Source: an uncultured Blastococcus sp. (lineage in GTDB: Bacteria; Actinomycetota; Actinomycetes; Mycobacteriales; Antricoccaceae). From it: a stretch of DNA of 6,535 nt. The position numbers and the translations under genes are program-made. A model generated the notes under the pieces. That model worked only from the letters and a program-made list of their open reading frames with translations, was not told where the DNA came from and searched no databases. This document shows, piece after piece, positions 4,935 through 6,535 of the stretch. Every line of letters starts with the position of its first letter. The first letter of the stretch is position 1. Where the stretch lies: the NCBI GenBank assembly GCA_946221975.1, contig CAMIGT010000080.1, positions 1 through 6,535 on the forward strand. The letters are read 5' to 3'.

Positions 4935-5807
4935 ATGGTATCGAATAGTTCGACAATCGTTCGAGCGCCGAAAGCAAACCCCGGCACTGCATCACACACC
5001 ACAACCCTGTCCACCGCCGCTGCACGAAGCAACGTGCCTCGACCGTGTTCTGGCGAGGAACGGCGGCGCTGGACCCGCGAGCTGCTTGAGACCGCGTCCC
5101 AGACGGACGCCGACCAGGCACACGACCTCAGACAGCAAGCAGTGCTGCTGAACATCTCCGTCGCAGAGGAAATCGCCGCCCGCTACAACGGGCGCGGCGT
5201 CGCTCTCGACGATCTGCGCCAGGTCGCCTACGAGGGACTGATCCTGGCGGTCCGCCGCTTCGATGTCAATCGTGAAGGCGACCTGCTCTCGTTTGCGATT
5301 CCCACGATTCGCGGCGAGATTCGTCGGTATTTCCGCGACCACGGCTGGACGATCCGCCCACCCAGGCGGATCCAGGAGTTGCAGTCCCGGATTCAGCTGA
5401 CGTACGGCGAGCTCGTGCAGGAGCTCGGCAGGGAGCCGACGACTCGCGAGCTCAGCGACGAGCTCGGGGTCAGCGAGGCGGAGCTAGGTGAGACCTACTG
5501 CGCCTACGGCTGCTACTCGCTGCTCTCCCTCGACCGACCGGCCACCGACGACTCCGCGACGACCGTCGGTGACTTGGTGGAGGGCGAGGACTCCGGTCAC
5601 ACGGACAGTGAGAACCGGCTGCTGCTCATCCCAGCGGTCCAGCGGTTATCCGAACGCGACCGGCGCATCCTGCACCTGCGGTACTACGAAGAACTGACGC
5701 AGAAGGAAATCGGCGCGATGGTCGGCATCACCCAGATGCAGGTCTCGCGGGTGCTGCGCCGCATTCTTGCCACTTTGCGTGACGAGCTCAGCAGCGCAGC
5801 GGCGTAA
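4935..5807 (+). CDS. SigB/SigF-family RNA polymerase sigma factor (group 3)
   Basis: The product has 290 residues, with ATG 4935 preceded by AAGG (4922-4925) nine bases upstream. Region 2 spans about 72-142: AARYNGRGVALDDLRQVAYE, then GLILAVRRFD, SFAIPTIRGEIRRYFRDHGW and IRPPR. Region 3 spans about 143-205, with the helix EPTTRELSDELGVSEAEL. Region 4 spans about 232-285, with the -35-binding helix-turn-helix LTQKEIGAMVGITQMQVSRVL (254-274). This layout is that of the general-stress and sporulation-type SigB/SigF/SigG group, which directs RNA polymerase to GTTT/GGWWT...GGGTAY promoters. About 60 N-terminal residues are Ser/Thr/Ala/Arg-rich and lie outside the conserved core, giving a protein longer than usual for the family. 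A GTG at 5034 is a possible later start but has no good ribosome site. Partner-switching anti-sigma genes, which often flank such genes, are not visible. The gene converges on the TPP-enzyme gene. Confidence 0.95.
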   Translation: MVSNSSTIVRAPKANPGTASHTTTLSTAAARSNVPRPCSGEERRRWTRELLETASQTDADQAHDLRQQAVLLNISVAEEIAARYNGRGVALDDLRQVAYEGLILAVRRFDVNREGDLLSFAIPTIRGEIRRYFRDHGWTIRPPRRIQELQSRIQLTYGELVQELGREPTTRELSDELGVSEAELGETYCAYGCYSLLSLDRPATDDSATTVGDLVEGEDSGHTDSENRLLLIPAVQRLSERDRRILHLRYYEELTQKEIGAMVGITQMQVSRVLRRILATLRDELSSAAA

Positions 5808-5812
5808 CTGCC

Positions 5813-5840
5813 GTCGCACCAAGCAGGTCGCACCAAGCAG
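5813..5840 (+). repeat. Perfect 14-bp tandem duplication
   Basis: GTCGCACCAAGCAG occurs twice head to tail (5813-5826 and 5827-5840), starting five bases after the sigma-factor stop and running into the first base of the terminator hairpin. It looks like a local slippage duplication of the 3' untranslated sequence. No function is indicated. Confidence 0.8.
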
Positions 5841-5879
5841 GCGGTGCAAGCGGAGCAGATCCGTTCCGCTTGCACCGCC
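5840..5879. terminator. Shared terminator hairpin between convergent genes
   Basis: Arms 5840-5854 and 5865-5879 form a perfect 15-bp GC-rich stem, extendable inward by one G/T wobble and one C-G pair to leave a 6-base loop. It lies 32 bases after the plus-strand sigma stop and 12 bases beyond the minus-strand TPP-enzyme stop. The placement suits a bidirectional terminator, although neither side has a T-run. Confidence 0.75.
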
Positions 5880-5891
5880 GGCCGCAGCGAG

Positions 5892-6535
5892 TCAGTGGGA
5901 TGACCCCGGCCAGATCTCCTTGACCTTGGTCTTGACGCCTTGTTTGAGCACACCCCACGCGTCGACGTCCCCACGCAGCATCGCCTGCGCGGCATTGCTC
6001 ATCTGCTCGAAAGTGGCGTGGGGAGGAATCGGCGGCACGTTCGCGTCACAATGCACATCAAGCACCGTCGGACGGTCCGCCGATAGGGCGCGCTCCCAAG
6101 CCATGGCGAGCTCGTCCGGGTCGATCACCGTCATCGCTTCGAGACCAACCGACCTCGCGAAGCCGGCGTAGTCGACGTTCGGAAGTGCCTGTGACTCGAT
6201 GAAGGTAGGCGAGCCGCACATGGCCCGCAGCTCCCAGGTCACCTGGTTCAGGTCGTTGTTGTGCAGTACGGCGACCACCAACCGAGGATCGATCCACTCG
6301 CGCCAGTACCGGGCGATGGTGATGAGCTCGGCAAGCCCGTTCATCTGCATCGCGCCGTCACCCTCGAACGCAACCACCGGGCGATCGGATACGGCAAACT
6401 TGGCCCCGATCGCGTACGGCACACCGGGACCCATGGATGCGAGCGTGCCGGACAGCGAGCCCCGCATGGAGCCCCGGAACCGCAGAAATCGCGCGTACCA
6501 GTCCGCTGCCGAGCCGCTGTCTGCGATGACGATCG
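5892..6535 (-). CDS. Thiamine-pyrophosphate-dependent enzyme, C-terminal part (5' end outside window)
   Basis: The frame is open from 6533 at the window edge and ends with TGA at 5894-5892, giving 213 residues, roughly the C-terminal third of a pyruvate oxidase/acetolactate synthase-type enzyme. The fragment starts IVIADSGSAADWYARFLRF and continues RGSLSGTLASMGPGVPYAIGA, the run-up to the cofactor site. The TPP/magnesium motif is clear: EGDGAMQMNGLAELITIARYW (57-77, GDG at 58-60) followed about 30 residues later by HNNDLNQVTWE (91-101, NN at 92-93). The last 45 residues include a Pro/His-rich segment (NVPPIPPHATFEQM) and a basic tail. The internal ATG at 6467 is not the start, because the fold begins upstream. 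It probably acts on pyruvate or another 2-oxo acid; the fragment does not separate oxidase, decarboxylase and carboligase members. It converges on the sigma-factor gene. Confidence 0.92.
   Translation of the reverse strand, partial: IVIADSGSAADWYARFLRFRGSMRGSLSGTLASMGPGVPYAIGAKFAVSDRPVVAFEGDGAMQMNGLAELITIARYWREWIDPRLVVAVLHNNDLNQVTWELRAMCGSPTFIESQALPNVDYAGFARSVGLEAMTVIDPDELAMAWERALSADRPTVLDVHCDANVPPIPPHATFEQMSNAAQAMLRGDVDAWGVLKQGVKTKVKEIWPGSSH

Overview
The window is GC-rich DNA with GTG as well as ATG starts, Shine-Dalgarno sites and long hairpin terminators that mostly lack a U-tract. Its gene content includes a GAF-ANTAR regulator, a SigB/SigF-type sigma factor and LAXTG wall-anchored proteins. 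Together these point to a high-GC Gram-positive bacterium (Actinomycetota). The genus cannot be named from this sequence alone.

Layout. Positions 1-1520 hold two tandem, same-strand, paralogous surface proteins. The first is cut by the window edge; the second is complete, with a signal peptide and two Ig-like domains. Both end in a LAXTG sorting signal, a transmembrane helix and an Arg/Lys tail, the pattern of class E sortase substrates. Each gene is followed by a long hairpin. Positions 1594-1967 are non-coding and carry two more large imperfect inverted repeats. Positions 1968-3024 hold two minus-strand genes, probably one operon: a small basic protein with a C-terminal Rho-N/SAP-like motif, then a GNAT-like protein. 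Divergent from them, 3146-3814 encodes a HAD phosphatase. Positions 3996-4757 encode a GAF-ANTAR antitermination regulator, and 4935-5807 a SigB/SigF-family sigma factor. On the minus strand, from 5892 to the window edge, lies the C-terminal part of a thiamine-pyrophosphate enzyme of the pyruvate oxidase/acetolactate synthase type. It converges on the sigma gene across a shared hairpin terminator.

How the genes may work together. The right half looks like a stress or global-regulation neighbourhood. The most informative non-coding signal is a GGATT-N16-GGGTAC element at 3835-3861. It matches the promoter consensus known for actinobacterial SigF and lies upstream of the GAF-ANTAR gene, which precedes the sigma gene. 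This suggests, as an inference, that the sigma factor or a paralogue drives the antiterminator and adds an RNA-level layer to the response. No anti-sigma or anti-anti-sigma gene is visible beside the sigma gene. I found no CRISPR array, tRNA, rRNA, transposase or phage gene. No clearly new system is evident; the items worth checking are the regulatory link, the hairpin-rich gap and the LAXTG protein pair.
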